Assembly (NCBI GenBank): GCA_014192545.1
Contig: BJHL01000001.1
Coordinates: 62,001 to 126,000 of the forward strand
Origin: Phycisphaerae bacterium
GTDB lineage: Bacteria; Planctomycetota; Phycisphaerae; Phycisphaerales; UBA1924
DNA length: 64,000 nucleotides
Direction: 5' to 3'
This document shows positions 9,659 through 17,756 of this stretch, piece after piece. Under the pieces are notes generated by a model. It was given only the letters and a program-made list of their open reading frames with translations. It was not told where the DNA came from and ran no database searches. Position 1 is the stretch's first letter, and each line of letters opens with the position of its first letter. Position numbers and translations under genes: made by a program.

Positions 9659-11683
9659 TTACTGCGACTTGAGACTCTGCGTGATCGAAACTTCCTGCAG
9701 CCGAATGCTCGAGCGGTCGAGCGTCTCCTTCGCCCTTTGAAATACGTTCGCATCCACGCTGCGCCAGTCAGTTCTCGCCTTCGCAACCAAATCCGCAAGT
9801 TGTGCAATCTGCTGTTTCAAGTCACTCGCATAGGCGGGCTCAAGCAACGCCTCAAACTTCGCCAGCCGCTCGCCAATCCACTTAAGATCAAGCGACGCAT
9901 TCGTGATGAGATCAACCACGCGATGGCGCGTCATGTCCTCACGGGCGTGAATCAAGCTATCGCGCTCAATCGCATTCACTTCATCAGGCGTCAAACCGTG
10001 ATTGGGAATAATCTGCATCTGCGCACGCTTGCCGCTGCGTCGCTCGTGCGCACTCACGTTCAGCACGCCATTGGCATCAATCAAAAACTGCACCTGCACC
10101 TGCGGCAACCCCGCGGGCATGGGCGGAATGCCGCGCAGTTCAAACTGCGCAAGTCGCCGGCAGTCGCTCGCCATCTCGCGCTCGCCCTGATACACGCTCA
10201 GCTTGATCGCCGTCTGATTGTCCACACTCGTCGAGAACATCTCCGTCGCCCGCGTGGGCACCGCCGTGTTGCGCACGATCAACTTCGCCACCGCGCCGCC
10301 GACAGTCTCGATGCCCAGCGAAAGCGGAATGACATCCAGCAACAGCGAACCTTTCGTCGTGCCTGACAAAATGCTCGCCTGCACGCTCGCGCCGAGAGCA
10401 ATGGCCTCATCAGGATCAATTGCCGTGTAAGGCTCAACGCCAAAGAACGCCCGCACACGCTCACGAACCATCGGCATGCGTGTCGAGCCCCCAACCAGAA
10501 TCACCGCATCCAGCACTTCATGCAGTGCTCCTTCGGGCAGACCCTTCGCCCGCGCATCTCGCAGTGCTTGTTCACACATCGCAAGCGTCTTGAGCACAAT
10601 CGGCTCAATCAACGCATCAAACTCGCCGCGCGTCAACGTCCACGAAAACTCCACCGCCGCGTCACCCTTCGGCATTTCAAAAGTCGCGACTTCCTGCTCC
10701 GCCAACGCATGCTTCACGCGTCGTGCTTCACGCATCAGCCCCGCCACCAGCTCAGCATCACCTTCAGCGATGCGATTCTCCAATCGCGATGCTGCCGCCA
10801 CTTCATCCGGCAGCGCGTGTGACGCGATCCATCGCTCCATGAATTCACGCACAAGCAACTGGTCAACGTCGTCACCGCCCAGATGCGTATCGCCGTTTGT
10901 CGCCAAAACCTGATAGAAATCCGTCGCCGTTTGGCTATCCGCCGGCGTCAAACGCAAAATACTCACATCAAAAGTGCCGCCCCCAAAGTCATACACCGCC
11001 ACGTGCGACACTTCGCGCTGATTCCGCGCGGCATCGCGCGATAACCCAATGCCATACGCCAGTGCTGCCGCAGTCGGCTCAGGCACAATCCGCACAACTT
11101 CCAGCCCGGCAAGTCTGCCCGCCGTTCGCGTTGCCTGCCGCTGCGCATCATCAAAGTGCGCGGGCACCGTAATCACAACCTTGCGCACCTCAACACCCAA
11201 ACGCGATTCTGCGATCGCCTTCAGCCGCTCCAGCACCTTCGCCGAAACTTCTTCGGGCGAAACCGTGCGAATCGCCTCACTCGCGTTACTGCCATCGCTC
11301 ATCGCAACCACAACCCGCGCGGTATCACGATCTCCCGCCACGACGCGATAAGGCAGATAAGGCACGTCGGCCCGCGCATCTGCGAGCGAACGTCCAATCA
11401 ATCGCTTCACACTCGAAACAACAACGCTGCGCACATCTTCGCGCGCATAATCGTCATCCTCTTGCTCTGCCCGTTCGCTCGCTTCGCGCCCAACAACCGT
11501 CGCGACTATCTTGCTCGTGCGATCACTGTCATATCGCACCACGCTGGGCACCAGCGCGCGGCCATCATCATCGCGCAGCACGCGTGGCCCGCTCGCATCG
11601 CAAATCGCAACAAGGCTGTTGGTCGTCCCCAGGTCAATGCCGACAATCGGCCCCGCCTTCGCTTCGCTGCGCCCATCGCTCAT
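9659..11683 (-). CDS. hscA: Hsp70-family chaperone, HscA-like
   Basis: The 674-residue protein has a complete actin-like ATPase domain (GIDLGTTNSLVA near residue 14, VPEPTAAALAYG, VYDFGGGTFDVSIL, VGGSTRMPMVRERV) followed by a substrate-binding domain and a helical lid. Details resemble HscA more than DnaK: SSVKRLIGRSLAD, PYLPYRV, FDDAQRQATR, LLLDVIPLSLGIETVGG and SDCRRLAQFELRGIPPMPAG. HscA folds or hands on iron-sulfur clusters with IscU and HscB in other bacteria, but no isc genes are present in this window. The start ATG at 11683 overlaps the stop of the upstream lipoprotein gene as ATGA, and GGGAG lies nine bases upstream, so translation is probably coupled. A general DnaK-like role is the alternative. 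Confidence 0.88.
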   Translation of the reverse strand: MSDGRSEAKAGPIVGIDLGTTNSLVAICDASGPRVLRDDDGRALVPSVVRYDSDRTSKIVATVVGREASERAEQEDDDYAREDVRSVVVSSVKRLIGRSLADARADVPYLPYRVVAGDRDTARVVVAMSDGSNASEAIRTVSPEEVSAKVLERLKAIAESRLGVEVRKVVITVPAHFDDAQRQATRTAGRLAGLEVVRIVPEPTAAALAYGIGLSRDAARNQREVSHVAVYDFGGGTFDVSILRLTPADSQTATDFYQVLATNGDTHLGGDDVDQLLVREFMERWIASHALPDEVAAASRLENRIAEGDAELVAGLMREARRVKHALAEQEVATFEMPKGDAAVEFSWTLTRGEFDALIEPIVLKTLAMCEQALRDARAKGLPEGALHEVLDAVILVGGSTRMPMVRERVRAFFGVEPYTAIDPDEAIALGASVQASILSGTTKGSLLLDVIPLSLGIETVGGAVAKLIVRNTAVPTRATEMFSTSVDNQTAIKLSVYQGEREMASDCRRLAQFELRGIPPMPAGLPQVQVQFLIDANGVLNVSAHERRSGKRAQMQIIPNHGLTPDEVNAIERDSLIHAREDMTRHRVVDLITNASLDLKWIGERLAKFEALLEPAYASDLKQQIAQLADLVAKARTDWRSVDANVFQRAKETLDRSSIRLQEVSITQSLKSQ

Positions 11684-12213
11684 CGCACCTGCTCCCACGA
11701 TTCTGTCCGCAATTCGCGATAGATCTCCGCAATGACGCCCAGCGTCTGCACATCATCCGCAAGTTGCGGCGAAAGCAAAAAACTCCGCCGCCGACCATTC
11801 GCCGCCCACCACACGCCCACGGTGTTGTACATCGCAATCGCAGCCGACGCATCGCCCACCGGCTCCCCCACTGCTCCATACGTCAGCACGTTCGCCGCCG
11901 CAATCCGATCGTGCATCGCATCCAGTCGCTCGCGAGAAATCGTCGTCGCCCTTCGGGGCAATCGCGTCGCGCGCGTCACTTCACCCGCGAATTGCCGCAC
12001 AGTTCCGTCCGCATCCAGCACCACCCATCCCGCCTCAAGTTGCGGGTCAGTCATCGCACTGGGAACAATCACGCCAATTGCAAAGTCATCAGGCGTGCCC
12101 GAGCGAGGCTGGCTCGAACAGCCCACCAGCGACGCAAGCGAAAGCAGCGCGAAGACGCACACAACCAGAGATTGAGCAAGTTTGCAATGCACGCGCAAGA
12201 TTAGGTGCCGCAC
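11680..12213 (-). CDS. Predicted lipoprotein, function unknown
   Basis: The protein is about 177 residues long. The N-terminus has a hydrophobic run ending in the lipobox LVGC (Cys near residue 32), so it is likely lipidated and anchored to a membrane. The rest contains no motif I recognise; a repeated aromatic/glycine region (VGVWWAANGRRRSFLL) suggests a beta-rich fold. GTG at 12213 is the longest start; shorter starts would damage the signal peptide. Its stop codon overlaps the start of the Hsp70-like gene by the ATGA arrangement, so the two are co-translated. It begins 27 bases after the end of rsmA on the same strand, so rsmA, this gene and the chaperone may form one operon. Confidence 0.75.
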   Translation of the reverse strand: MRHLILRVHCKLAQSLVVCVFALLSLASLVGCSSQPRSGTPDDFAIGVIVPSAMTDPQLEAGWVVLDADGTVRQFAGEVTRATRLPRRATTISRERLDAMHDRIAAANVLTYGAVGEPVGDASAAIAMYNTVGVWWAANGRRRSFLLSPQLADDVQTLGVIAEIYRELRTESWEQVR

Positions 12214-12240
12214 ACGCCCCCGCGTCGCGTTTGTCGCGCC

Positions 12241-13161
12241 TCACGCCGATTTCCCAACCGCGTCATACAACGCCATCAACTGCTGCACGCTCATCGCCTC
12301 CGCACGGATCTGCGGGTCAACGCCCGCGGGCACAACCTTACCCATGCCGCGCAGCACCGCCTGCAACTGCTTGCGACGCTGCTCAAACAACGCGTGGCAA
12401 AACGCAAGCAATCCCGCCGGATCAGCATGCAGAGGCGTGGGCCTTCGCGTCAGCGACATCATGATGCTCGTCACATCAGGCTGCGGCCAAAAACAACTCG
12501 GCGGCAACTTCGCAATCAGCGAGACCTCGCAAGTGACTTGCGCCAGCACACTCAGCGGCCCATATTCCTTCGTACCGGGCTTGCCCGCCAGCCGATCCCC
12601 CACCTCGCGCTGAATCGTCACGAACAACCCGCGACACTGCGGGTGATGTGCCATCAGCAAACTCATCACAGGCGTCGCCGCGCCGTAAGGCAAGTTGGCA
12701 ACGTGAACAAACCCGCCGCCCGTGCCACCGACCGCTGCTTTGAGCGGTCGGTGCGAACCCGACGTCTCAACACCATCGGCACCGACCGTCGCAGAGCCGC
12801 CGATCGGTGGCACGCCCAGCGCTGCCAACACCGCCGGTGCAATCGCATGCTTGCCATCAAGGCAGTCACCCTCAACGAGCGTGAAGTTCGCGTTCCCCGC
12901 AAATCGCTCCCGCAAAATCGCGCACATCCCGCGATCAATCTCGCACGCCACCACCCGGCAACCCCGCGCGAGAAGTTCATCTGTGAGCACCCCCGTGCCG
13001 GGACCAATCTCGAGGACCGTTTCACCCGGCACAACATTCGCCGCGTCAATCAACTTGCGCAGCATGTTCTGGTCAATCAAAAAATTCTGCCCAAACCCCT
13101 TCAAGGGCGACATGCCCCGAGCAGCCAAAAGGTCCTTGATGGAAGCCACAGTTTGAGCCAT
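12241..13161 (-). CDS. rsmA: 16S rRNA dimethyladenosine transferase RsmA/KsgA, with internal 31-residue insert
   Basis: RsmA dimethylates two adjacent adenosines near the 3' end of 16S rRNA using SAM. The 306-residue protein shows GFGQNFLIDQNM, the SAM-binding motif I EIGPGTGVLTDELL, motif II VVACEIDRGM and the catalytic N-[LI]-P-Y motif VANLPYGAATPV. The C-terminal part keeps PPSCFWPQPDVTSIM and FEQRRKQL. Between the Asp-containing GDCLDG motif and NLPY the family normally has a short loop. Here 31 extra codons are present that coincide exactly with a 93-bp inverted-repeat element (12721-12813), yet the frame stays open. It is transcribed toward the lipoprotein and Hsp70 genes. The intergenic side at 13162-13225 holds a pyrimidine-rich GTTCTCT repeat. 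Confidence 0.95.
   Translation of the reverse strand: MAQTVASIKDLLAARGMSPLKGFGQNFLIDQNMLRKLIDAANVVPGETVLEIGPGTGVLTDELLARGCRVVACEIDRGMCAILRERFAGNANFTLVEGDCLDGKHAIAPAVLAALGVPPIGGSATVGADGVETSGSHRPLKAAVGGTGGGFVHVANLPYGAATPVMSLLMAHHPQCRGLFVTIQREVGDRLAGKPGTKEYGPLSVLAQVTCEVSLIAKLPPSCFWPQPDVTSIMMSLTRRPTPLHADPAGLLAFCHALFEQRRKQLQAVLRGMGKVVPAGVDPQIRAEAMSVQQLMALYDAVGKSA
12721..12813 (-). repeat. 93-bp in-frame palindromic element inside rsmA (two inverted units)
   Basis: Two units face each other. The first begins GTGCCACCGACC at 12722 and contains a perfect 10-bp stem (CACCGACCGC at 12726-12735 with GCGGTCGGTG at 12744-12753). The second, about 12778-12813, is in the opposite orientation and ends CGATCGGTGGCAC. 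Read on the coding strand the block is exactly 31 codons on a codon boundary, from V-P-P-I-G-G to A-V-G-G-T. A third unit with the same ends and a similar 12-base spacer lies in the ctp gene at 52503-52559. The block fills a position where other RsmA proteins have only a few residues, which argues for an insertion tolerated in frame. Confidence 0.75.
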
Positions 13162-13174
13162 AAAAAACTACTTC

Positions 13175-13225
13175 AGCCCCCGTTCCCCGCTCTCTGTTCT
13201 CTGTTCTCCGTTCTCTGTTCCCCGC
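13175..13225. repeat. Pyrimidine-rich GTTCTCTGTTCTC intergenic repeat
   Basis: The 64-bp space between rsmA and uppP is largely made of repeated CTCTGTTCTCTGTTCTCCG-type units with CCCCGCTC at both ends. It is a low-complexity sequence resembling other intergenic phrase repeats in this window. No hairpin or open frame is visible. Confidence 0.5.
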
Positions 13226-14134
13226 TCACTTCAAACTCACCACGCCCGACCACATCAGCCACAACAACACGCCCGCCAGCACAATGCGATACCACCCAAA
13301 CACGCTCAGCCCGTGCTTGTTGAGGAATCCCACCAGCCACTTCACGGCCAGAAACGCACTCACCGCCGCCACCAACATCCCCACAACAACCGGCAGCACA
13401 CCCAACACTTCAAACATATTCGGCTCGCCAGTTTTGTGGCTGTGCAGCACGTTCTTCAGCAGCTTGTACGCACTCGCCGCCGTCAGCGTCAGCGCGCCCA
13501 ACAAGAAGCTGAACTCCGCCGCCGGCTTGGGCTTCAGGCCCGCAATCACGCCGCCGGTAATGGTCATCATGCTGCGACTAGTGCCAGGCCACATCGCGAT
13601 GATCTGAAACAAACCAACCGTCAGCGCCTGCAAAGGCGTCATGTCAAACACGCTATCTGTCAGCCGCGAGCGATGCACCGGCATGCTGAACTTGCCACGC
13701 CGCCACTGCTCGAGAAACAGCATGAACACGCCGCCCGCAAACAGCGCGAAGATGACCGGCCCGGCATGAAACAACTTTGACTCAATCCAGTCATCGAGCA
13801 AAAATCCCACAACCGCCGCCGGAAAAAATGCAATCAGCACATTCACCAAGAGCGCAAACCCCGCGTTGTCCTTGCCAAGCAGGCCGCGAATCATCCGCAG
13901 CACCGTGGGCCAGAAGAGCCCCACCACCGCCAAAATCGCCCCGCCCTGCACAATCACATTGAACGCATCAACCGCCTTCTTGCGCTCGCCAGGCTCATCC
14001 AGCCCCATCAGCCCACTCGCGATGATCAGATGCCCCGTGCTCGACACCGGCAAATACTCAGTAATCCCCTCGACCAGCCCGAGGACCACCGCCTGCCAGA
14101 TTTCCAAATGTTGAGGCATCGACATGAAGTTCAC
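13226..14134 (-). CDS. uppP: Undecaprenyl-diphosphatase UppP (BacA type)
   Basis: This integral membrane enzyme dephosphorylates undecaprenyl pyrophosphate to recycle the lipid carrier for peptidoglycan synthesis; overproduction gives bacitracin resistance in other bacteria. The 302-residue protein carries both family signatures: LVEGITEYLPVSSTGHLII near residues 19-37, with the catalytic Glu, and MWPGTSRSMMTITGG near residues 180-195. It has about eight hydrophobic helices spread along the length. A loop insertion around LLDDWIESKLFHAGP makes it slightly longer than the usual 265-280 residues. It lies downstream of a divergent intergenic region shared with a SPOUT methyltransferase. Together with mraY it supplies the lipid cycle for wall synthesis. 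Confidence 0.95.
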   Translation of the reverse strand: MNFMSMPQHLEIWQAVVLGLVEGITEYLPVSSTGHLIIASGLMGLDEPGERKKAVDAFNVIVQGGAILAVVGLFWPTVLRMIRGLLGKDNAGFALLVNVLIAFFPAAVVGFLLDDWIESKLFHAGPVIFALFAGGVFMLFLEQWRRGKFSMPVHRSRLTDSVFDMTPLQALTVGLFQIIAMWPGTSRSMMTITGGVIAGLKPKPAAEFSFLLGALTLTAASAYKLLKNVLHSHKTGEPNMFEVLGVLPVVVGMLVAAVSAFLAVKWLVGFLNKHGLSVFGWYRIVLAGVLLWLMWSGVVSLK

Positions 14135-14146
14135 CTAGAAGCAATC

Positions 14147-14280
14147 TCACCGCAAAGCCGCAAAGGACGCAAAGAAGTCACACACTAAGCCGCAACTATC
14201 GGCAAGCCCTCCCGCCCACGCGCAATCTTCCCCAATTCACCCCCTCACCCACTCACCTCCTCACCCGCTCACGACCGCCG
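14147..14280. repeat. Divergent intergenic region with CGCAAAG and CTCACCC repeats
   Basis: The 179-bp space between uppP and the next gene holds a CGCAAAGCCGCAAAGGACGCAAAG tract at about 14150-14177 and a CTCACCCACTCACC-like run at about 14240-14275. The first resembles the CACAAAGACAC repeats at 38547 and 40131; the second resembles a tract at 48845-48880. Promoters for both divergent genes must lie here, but no clear -35/-10 pair can be named. Confidence 0.45.
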
Positions 14281-14313
14281 CGCCCCACTCCCACACCCCG
14301 TGAATGATTCCCC

Positions 14314-15150
14314 ATGCCCATCCCGCTCGCCTCGCTCGCTCACGACCCGCGCGCCGCGATCTACGCCAACCTCAAAGACGCCCAGCTCCGCTCTCGCGAG
14401 TTTCTAGGCACCCACAGCCTGTTCATCGCCGAGAGCCAGCTCGTCGTCCGCTCGCTGCTTGCCTCGCGCTACCCCGTTCACTCCATCCTTTGTACCGACG
14501 AATCCCTCCCCACCATCGCCGACGCACTCCCGCCAGCACCAACCTTCCCAGTCTTCACCGTCTCACGCGAGCTCATGCACGAAATCGTCGGCTTTCCCTT
14601 CCACCGCGGCGTCCTCGCCGCCGGCCATCGCCTCCCCGAACCCACCCTCAACGACCTCACCGCCTCCGCCACCAGCCTCACGATCCTCGAAGGCATCACC
14701 AACCACGACAACGTGGGCGGCATCTTCCGCAACGTCGCCGCGCTGGGAGGTAATCACCCCGCCGTCATCATGGGCCCCGGCTGCTGCGATCCTCTCTATC
14801 GCAAAGCCATCCGCGTCAGCATCGGCCACGTCTTGCACGTCCCCTTCACCAAAATCGCCGACGCCGACTGGCTCGCGAGCCTCGCCGCCATCGCGTCCGC
14901 CGGCTTCACCATCGCCGCGCTCACCCCCAGCGGTGCCACCGACATTCAAAACATCCAACCACCTACCAAACCCGCCCTGCTCCTCGGTGCCGAAGGCCCT
15001 GGCCTGACCCAACCCGCCATGGAGCATGCCACCCTGCGTGTCCGCATTCCCATGCGGCCCGACATGGACTCGCTCAACGTCATGGTTTCTGGCGCCATCG
15101 CCATGAGCCACCTGTGCAGGCCCGCTGCTCCATCTACAACAGAACTTTGA
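14314..15150 (+). CDS. TrmH/SpoU-family (SPOUT) RNA 2'-O-methyltransferase
   Basis: The 278-residue protein has an N-terminal substrate-binding segment (about 1-110) and a C-terminal SPOUT knot domain. The three SpoU motifs are present: motif 1 NHDNVGGIFRNVAALG, motif 2 LLLGAEGPGL and motif 3 IPMRPDMDSLNVMVSGAIAM. Such enzymes transfer a methyl from SAM to the 2'-OH of ribose in tRNA or rRNA; the exact target cannot be read from sequence. The N-terminal part resembles the 23S rRNA methyltransferase branch more than tRNA Gm18 TrmH. ATG at 14314 gives a natural N-terminus (MPIPLASLAHDPR). It is divergent from uppP and is followed at 84 bases by a secreted protein on the same strand. Confidence 0.88.
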   Translation: MPIPLASLAHDPRAAIYANLKDAQLRSREFLGTHSLFIAESQLVVRSLLASRYPVHSILCTDESLPTIADALPPAPTFPVFTVSRELMHEIVGFPFHRGVLAAGHRLPEPTLNDLTASATSLTILEGITNHDNVGGIFRNVAALGGNHPAVIMGPGCCDPLYRKAIRVSIGHVLHVPFTKIADADWLASLAAIASAGFTIAALTPSGATDIQNIQPPTKPALLLGAEGPGLTQPAMEHATLRVRIPMRPDMDSLNVMVSGAIAMSHLCRPAAPSTTEL

Positions 15151-15234
15151 ACCCCGCGCCCTTTCGAGCGTCATACCGTTGCACGCAGGACCTCTCCCGC
15201 ACACCGCAGATTTCTTTCTGGGGACTTTCTCGCT

Positions 15235-16572
15235 ATGGCTCACACTTTCCGCTTACTCGCCGCTTGTTCCTTGCTCGCCGCCGCTGGTGCGCCAGCGTTG
15301 GCCGACGTCACCGTCGAAGCACCGCAGATTTCGCGTGAAGGCGAAGGCACGCGCCGCGCCGCTCTCAACAAGCGCGAGCGTCAGCCCTTCCCCGATGACG
15401 CATGGACCACGCTCGCCGACTGGACCAATGGCGAAGCCCTCACCGCCAGCAAGATCGAGGGCAAAGTTGTCCTCATCGTGACCTGGACGGACTATCTGCC
15501 CACCGCCAAGCGGGCCGTCGGTGCTGCTACACGTCTTGCCGAAAAGTTCGGCAAAGACGGCCTGATCGTGGTGCTCGTGCACGATGCCAACGAATGGGCC
15601 AGCGCCGTCAAGCCCAAGGCCGCGACCGAAGCCGGCTCGCTCCTTGTTGCTCACGACATCAAAGGCGAATTCCGCAAAGCTCTGGACGTTGATCAAGACC
15701 CCGATTTCTACCTGATTGACCGGGCAGGCCAACTCCGATTCGCCGATGTCACGTCCGAAGCTGTTGAATCTGGTGTAGCGATGCTCGTTGCCGAGAAGGC
15801 CGACGCCGCCGCAGGCCTGAACGACCGCATCAAGAACGCCAACGAAGCGGCACGCAAAGCTGCCCTTCGGACGGAAGCCGCGAACACCAAGGCTGAGTTC
15901 ATCAAGATTCCGGTGCTGCCCTTCACCAAGCCCAGCGAAGCTGAATACAAAAACGCGACCTGGCCCCCGCTGGCACGCGACACTCAAAAGCAAGACGACC
16001 CCAAGGCGACGATTGCCTACGGCGATGTCACGATTCCTGAAACCGGCTGGACGCCCAAGAAGCCCAGTCTTGATGGAAAAGTCATCGTTTGCTACACCTG
16101 GCACCCGGGTGTCAATCCCAGTTACGAACGCTGGATCGATTACTTCGACACGCTGCAGCGTCAGTACGCCCGCGATGTTGTCGTCGTTGGGTTCGTGACG
16201 ATGTTTGAGAACTTGAACGGCTGGACACTCACGAAGGACGACAAGGACCCCGAAATCACCAAGGAGCGCGTGACCAAGTTCCTTCAAGTGCGCAACTACG
16301 ACCACTACATCGCTCTCAATCTTGAGCAGAACTCGCACGCCCAAGCCATCTCCACCGCAGGCGGCGGAGGCAATCAATCCATCGTTCCCGGATTTGCCAT
16401 CATCAGCTCCGACGGCAAGGTTCGCTGGGCTGACCTCCCGCCCGACAAGAAGAACATCGACTTCATGGGCGCTCTCGACCGCACGATCGCAGGCGACCCA
16501 GGCGTCAAAGCCCGCCGAGCCGTTGAAGACGAATGGCTCAAAGCCCAAAAGAAGAAAACCGAAGGCGAATAA
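15235..16572 (+). CDS. Secreted protein with two thioredoxin-like folds lacking redox cysteines
   Basis: The 445-residue protein has a signal peptide (MAHTFRLLAACSLLAAAG, cleavage after ALA near residue 23). Two TlpA/AhpC-like regions follow: about residues 50-175, with KVVLIVTWTDYLPTAKRAV, and about residues 270-430, with KVIVCYTWHPGVNPSYERW. In active thioredoxin-like proteins the position after the Trp would be CxxC; here neither region has a cysteine pair, so classical disulfide chemistry is unlikely. A charged Ala-rich helix (about 190-235) connects them. It may be a binding or scaffold protein in the periplasm, but that is inference. The strong intrinsic terminator at 16630 is 58 bases past the stop codon. 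Confidence 0.75.
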   Translation: MAHTFRLLAACSLLAAAGAPALADVTVEAPQISREGEGTRRAALNKRERQPFPDDAWTTLADWTNGEALTASKIEGKVVLIVTWTDYLPTAKRAVGAATRLAEKFGKDGLIVVLVHDANEWASAVKPKAATEAGSLLVAHDIKGEFRKALDVDQDPDFYLIDRAGQLRFADVTSEAVESGVAMLVAEKADAAAGLNDRIKNANEAARKAALRTEAANTKAEFIKIPVLPFTKPSEAEYKNATWPPLARDTQKQDDPKATIAYGDVTIPETGWTPKKPSLDGKVIVCYTWHPGVNPSYERWIDYFDTLQRQYARDVVVVGFVTMFENLNGWTLTKDDKDPEITKERVTKFLQVRNYDHYIALNLEQNSHAQAISTAGGGGNQSIVPGFAIISSDGKVRWADLPPDKKNIDFMGALDRTIAGDPGVKARRAVEDEWLKAQKKKTEGE

Positions 16573-16592
16573 GCCTGCCGAACTTGCCGAGC

Positions 16593-17162
16593 ATGACACT
16601 GCCCGACCCGCTCCCCAACCCCGCCCCGCAAACGCCCGCACCTGCGGGCGTTTTTTCTCCGCTGTTCCACGTCGTGCTGCACGAGCCCGAGATTCCCAAC
16701 AACACGGGCAACATCGGTCGCACCTGCGTCGCCACCGGCTGCGGCTTGCACCTCATTGAGCCTCTGGGCTTTGACACCAGCGAGAAAGCCTGCCGCCGAG
16801 CTGGGCTGGACTACTGGCCGCGTCTGGGCGTGCAGCGTCATGCCGACTGGGAGACCTATCTCGCAAGCGCACAACCGCCGCGACTCTGGTTCTTCAGCAC
16901 CAAAGGTGTCAAGAGCTACTTCGATGTCGCCTACGCCCCGGGCGATCACCTGATCTTCGGCAAAGAAACCAAAGGCCTGCCTCCCGCGCTGCTCGAGCGA
17001 TACGCCGACCGCGTGCTGGTCATGCCCATGGTCCCCGCCGAGCGCAGCTTGAACCTCGCGACTGCCGTCTGCGCTGTCGTGTACGAAGGCGTCCGCCAAG
17101 CACTCGCGCAAGGCCACCGCGCACTCGACGCGCACCACCGCCTGCACGACGCGCAGAAGTGA
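16593..17162 (+). CDS. trmL: tRNA (cytidine/uridine-34)-2'-O-methyltransferase TrmL
   Basis: TrmL methylates the ribose of the wobble nucleotide of tRNA-Leu isoacceptors in other bacteria. Recognisable blocks are LHEPEIPNNTGNIGRTC, GCGLHLIEPLGFD, RRAGLDYWPRLGV, LIFGKETKGLPPALLE and the terminal SPOUT motif MPMVPAERSLNLATAV. The family usually begins only a few residues before the EPEIPxNTGN block. From ATG 16593 there are about 30 extra residues, rich in proline, and inside them (16630-16656) lies a strong intrinsic terminator. The true start may therefore be a non-ATG codon behind the hairpin, such as CTG 16662 or GTG 16674. Enzyme identity is secure; the N-terminus is not. Confidence 0.9.
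   Translation: MTLPDPLPNPAPQTPAPAGVFSPLFHVVLHEPEIPNNTGNIGRTCVATGCGLHLIEPLGFDTSEKACRRAGLDYWPRLGVQRHADWETYLASAQPPRLWFFSTKGVKSYFDVAYAPGDHLIFGKETKGLPPALLERYADRVLVMPMVPAERSLNLATAVCAVVYEGVRQALAQGHRALDAHHRLHDAQK
16630..16656 (+). terminator. Strong intrinsic terminator within the trmL 5' region
   Basis: A perfect 10-bp stem, AACGCCCGCA at 16631-16640 and TGCGGGCGTT at 16643-16652, is followed by a T-run to 16656. It most simply terminates the upstream secreted-protein transcript, yet it overlaps the first codons of the longest trmL frame. Confidence 0.8.
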
Positions 17163-17489
17163 TGCCCCCGGTTGGTCGCCATTCCATGGCGACCCTGCCA
17201 CCAGTTGCACCGCTTCCGAAACCCCCGCCGCCAGTTTCACGTTTTCCGCCCAAACCCACCCATTCCCGCCGCAATCCCGCGTTCTCGTCATTCGCCCAAG
17301 CCCCACCAAACCGCGCGAACTCGCCCAACCATGCATTCGTAAACACACTGACGCACGCGGGCCGGTTGCACGCAACACACCGGCCCAACTCCTTTCCCTC
17401 CTCCGGTGTACCGGCGTGAATAACGCCGGTACACTGTGTTTTTGGGCTCGGCACTTTCGAGTCATCGCCAGCCCAACGCAGGAGGCCTC
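17163..17489. other. 327-bp non-coding stretch with two hairpins
   Basis: No convincing gene lies here; the only frame is a proline/histidine-rich one without a ribosome site. An 8-bp hairpin (GGGCCGGT at 17359-17366 with ACCGGCCC at 17379-17386) is followed by the stronger terminator-like hairpin at 17406-17443. An AGGAGG ribosome site at 17480-17485 belongs to the next gene. Confidence 0.5.
17406..17443 (+). terminator. Intrinsic terminator-like hairpin
   Basis: A perfect 11-bp stem GTGTACCGGCG (17406-17416) / CGCCGGTACAC (17424-17434) with loop TGAATAA is followed by TGTGTTTTT. It is about 245 bases after trmL and 46 bases before the next gene, and fits an intrinsic terminator on the + strand. 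Confidence 0.6.
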
Positions 17490-17756
17490 GTGGCAAATCA
17501 GTTCCGCAGCCCATCCACATGCTCGCCCAGTCGCGCTCGCAACAAGGCGATTGCATCGCTGCTCGCGCTGCTTGCAGCCGCCGCTCTTGCGCCAACTCTT
17601 GCTGGCTGCGCCAAGCCGCTGCTCTCGCCTGACGAACCTCGCAGCCAGTACGACCGCTCCGACCGTCTTCGCGGCCGCAGCGCACCGCCTTACCTGACGA
17701 ACGAATTCGGCGACCGCAAGCCCAATGTGCGCGGACGACTGCTGGGCGGCGACTGA
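17490..17756 (+). CDS. Small predicted lipoprotein
   Basis: The 88-residue protein starts at GTG 17490, chosen because a near-perfect AGGAGG lies four bases upstream. After a basic N-region (SRARNK) comes a hydrophobic Ala/Leu-rich segment ending in the lipobox LAGC near residue 40, so it should be lipid-anchored. The mature part is only about 48 residues, polar and Arg/Asp-rich (RSQYDRSDRLRGR), with no recognised family. The next gene encodes a membrane-anchored amidase; whether the two cooperate in wall remodelling is unknown. Confidence 0.7.
   Translation: MANQFRSPSTCSPSRARNKAIASLLALLAAAALAPTLAGCAKPLLSPDEPRSQYDRSDRLRGRSAPPYLTNEFGDRKPNVRGRLLGGD

Noticed and set aside
17159..17419. Proline-rich frame after trmL as a gene
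   Set aside because: It has no ribosome site, is low complexity, and ends inside a terminator-like hairpin.
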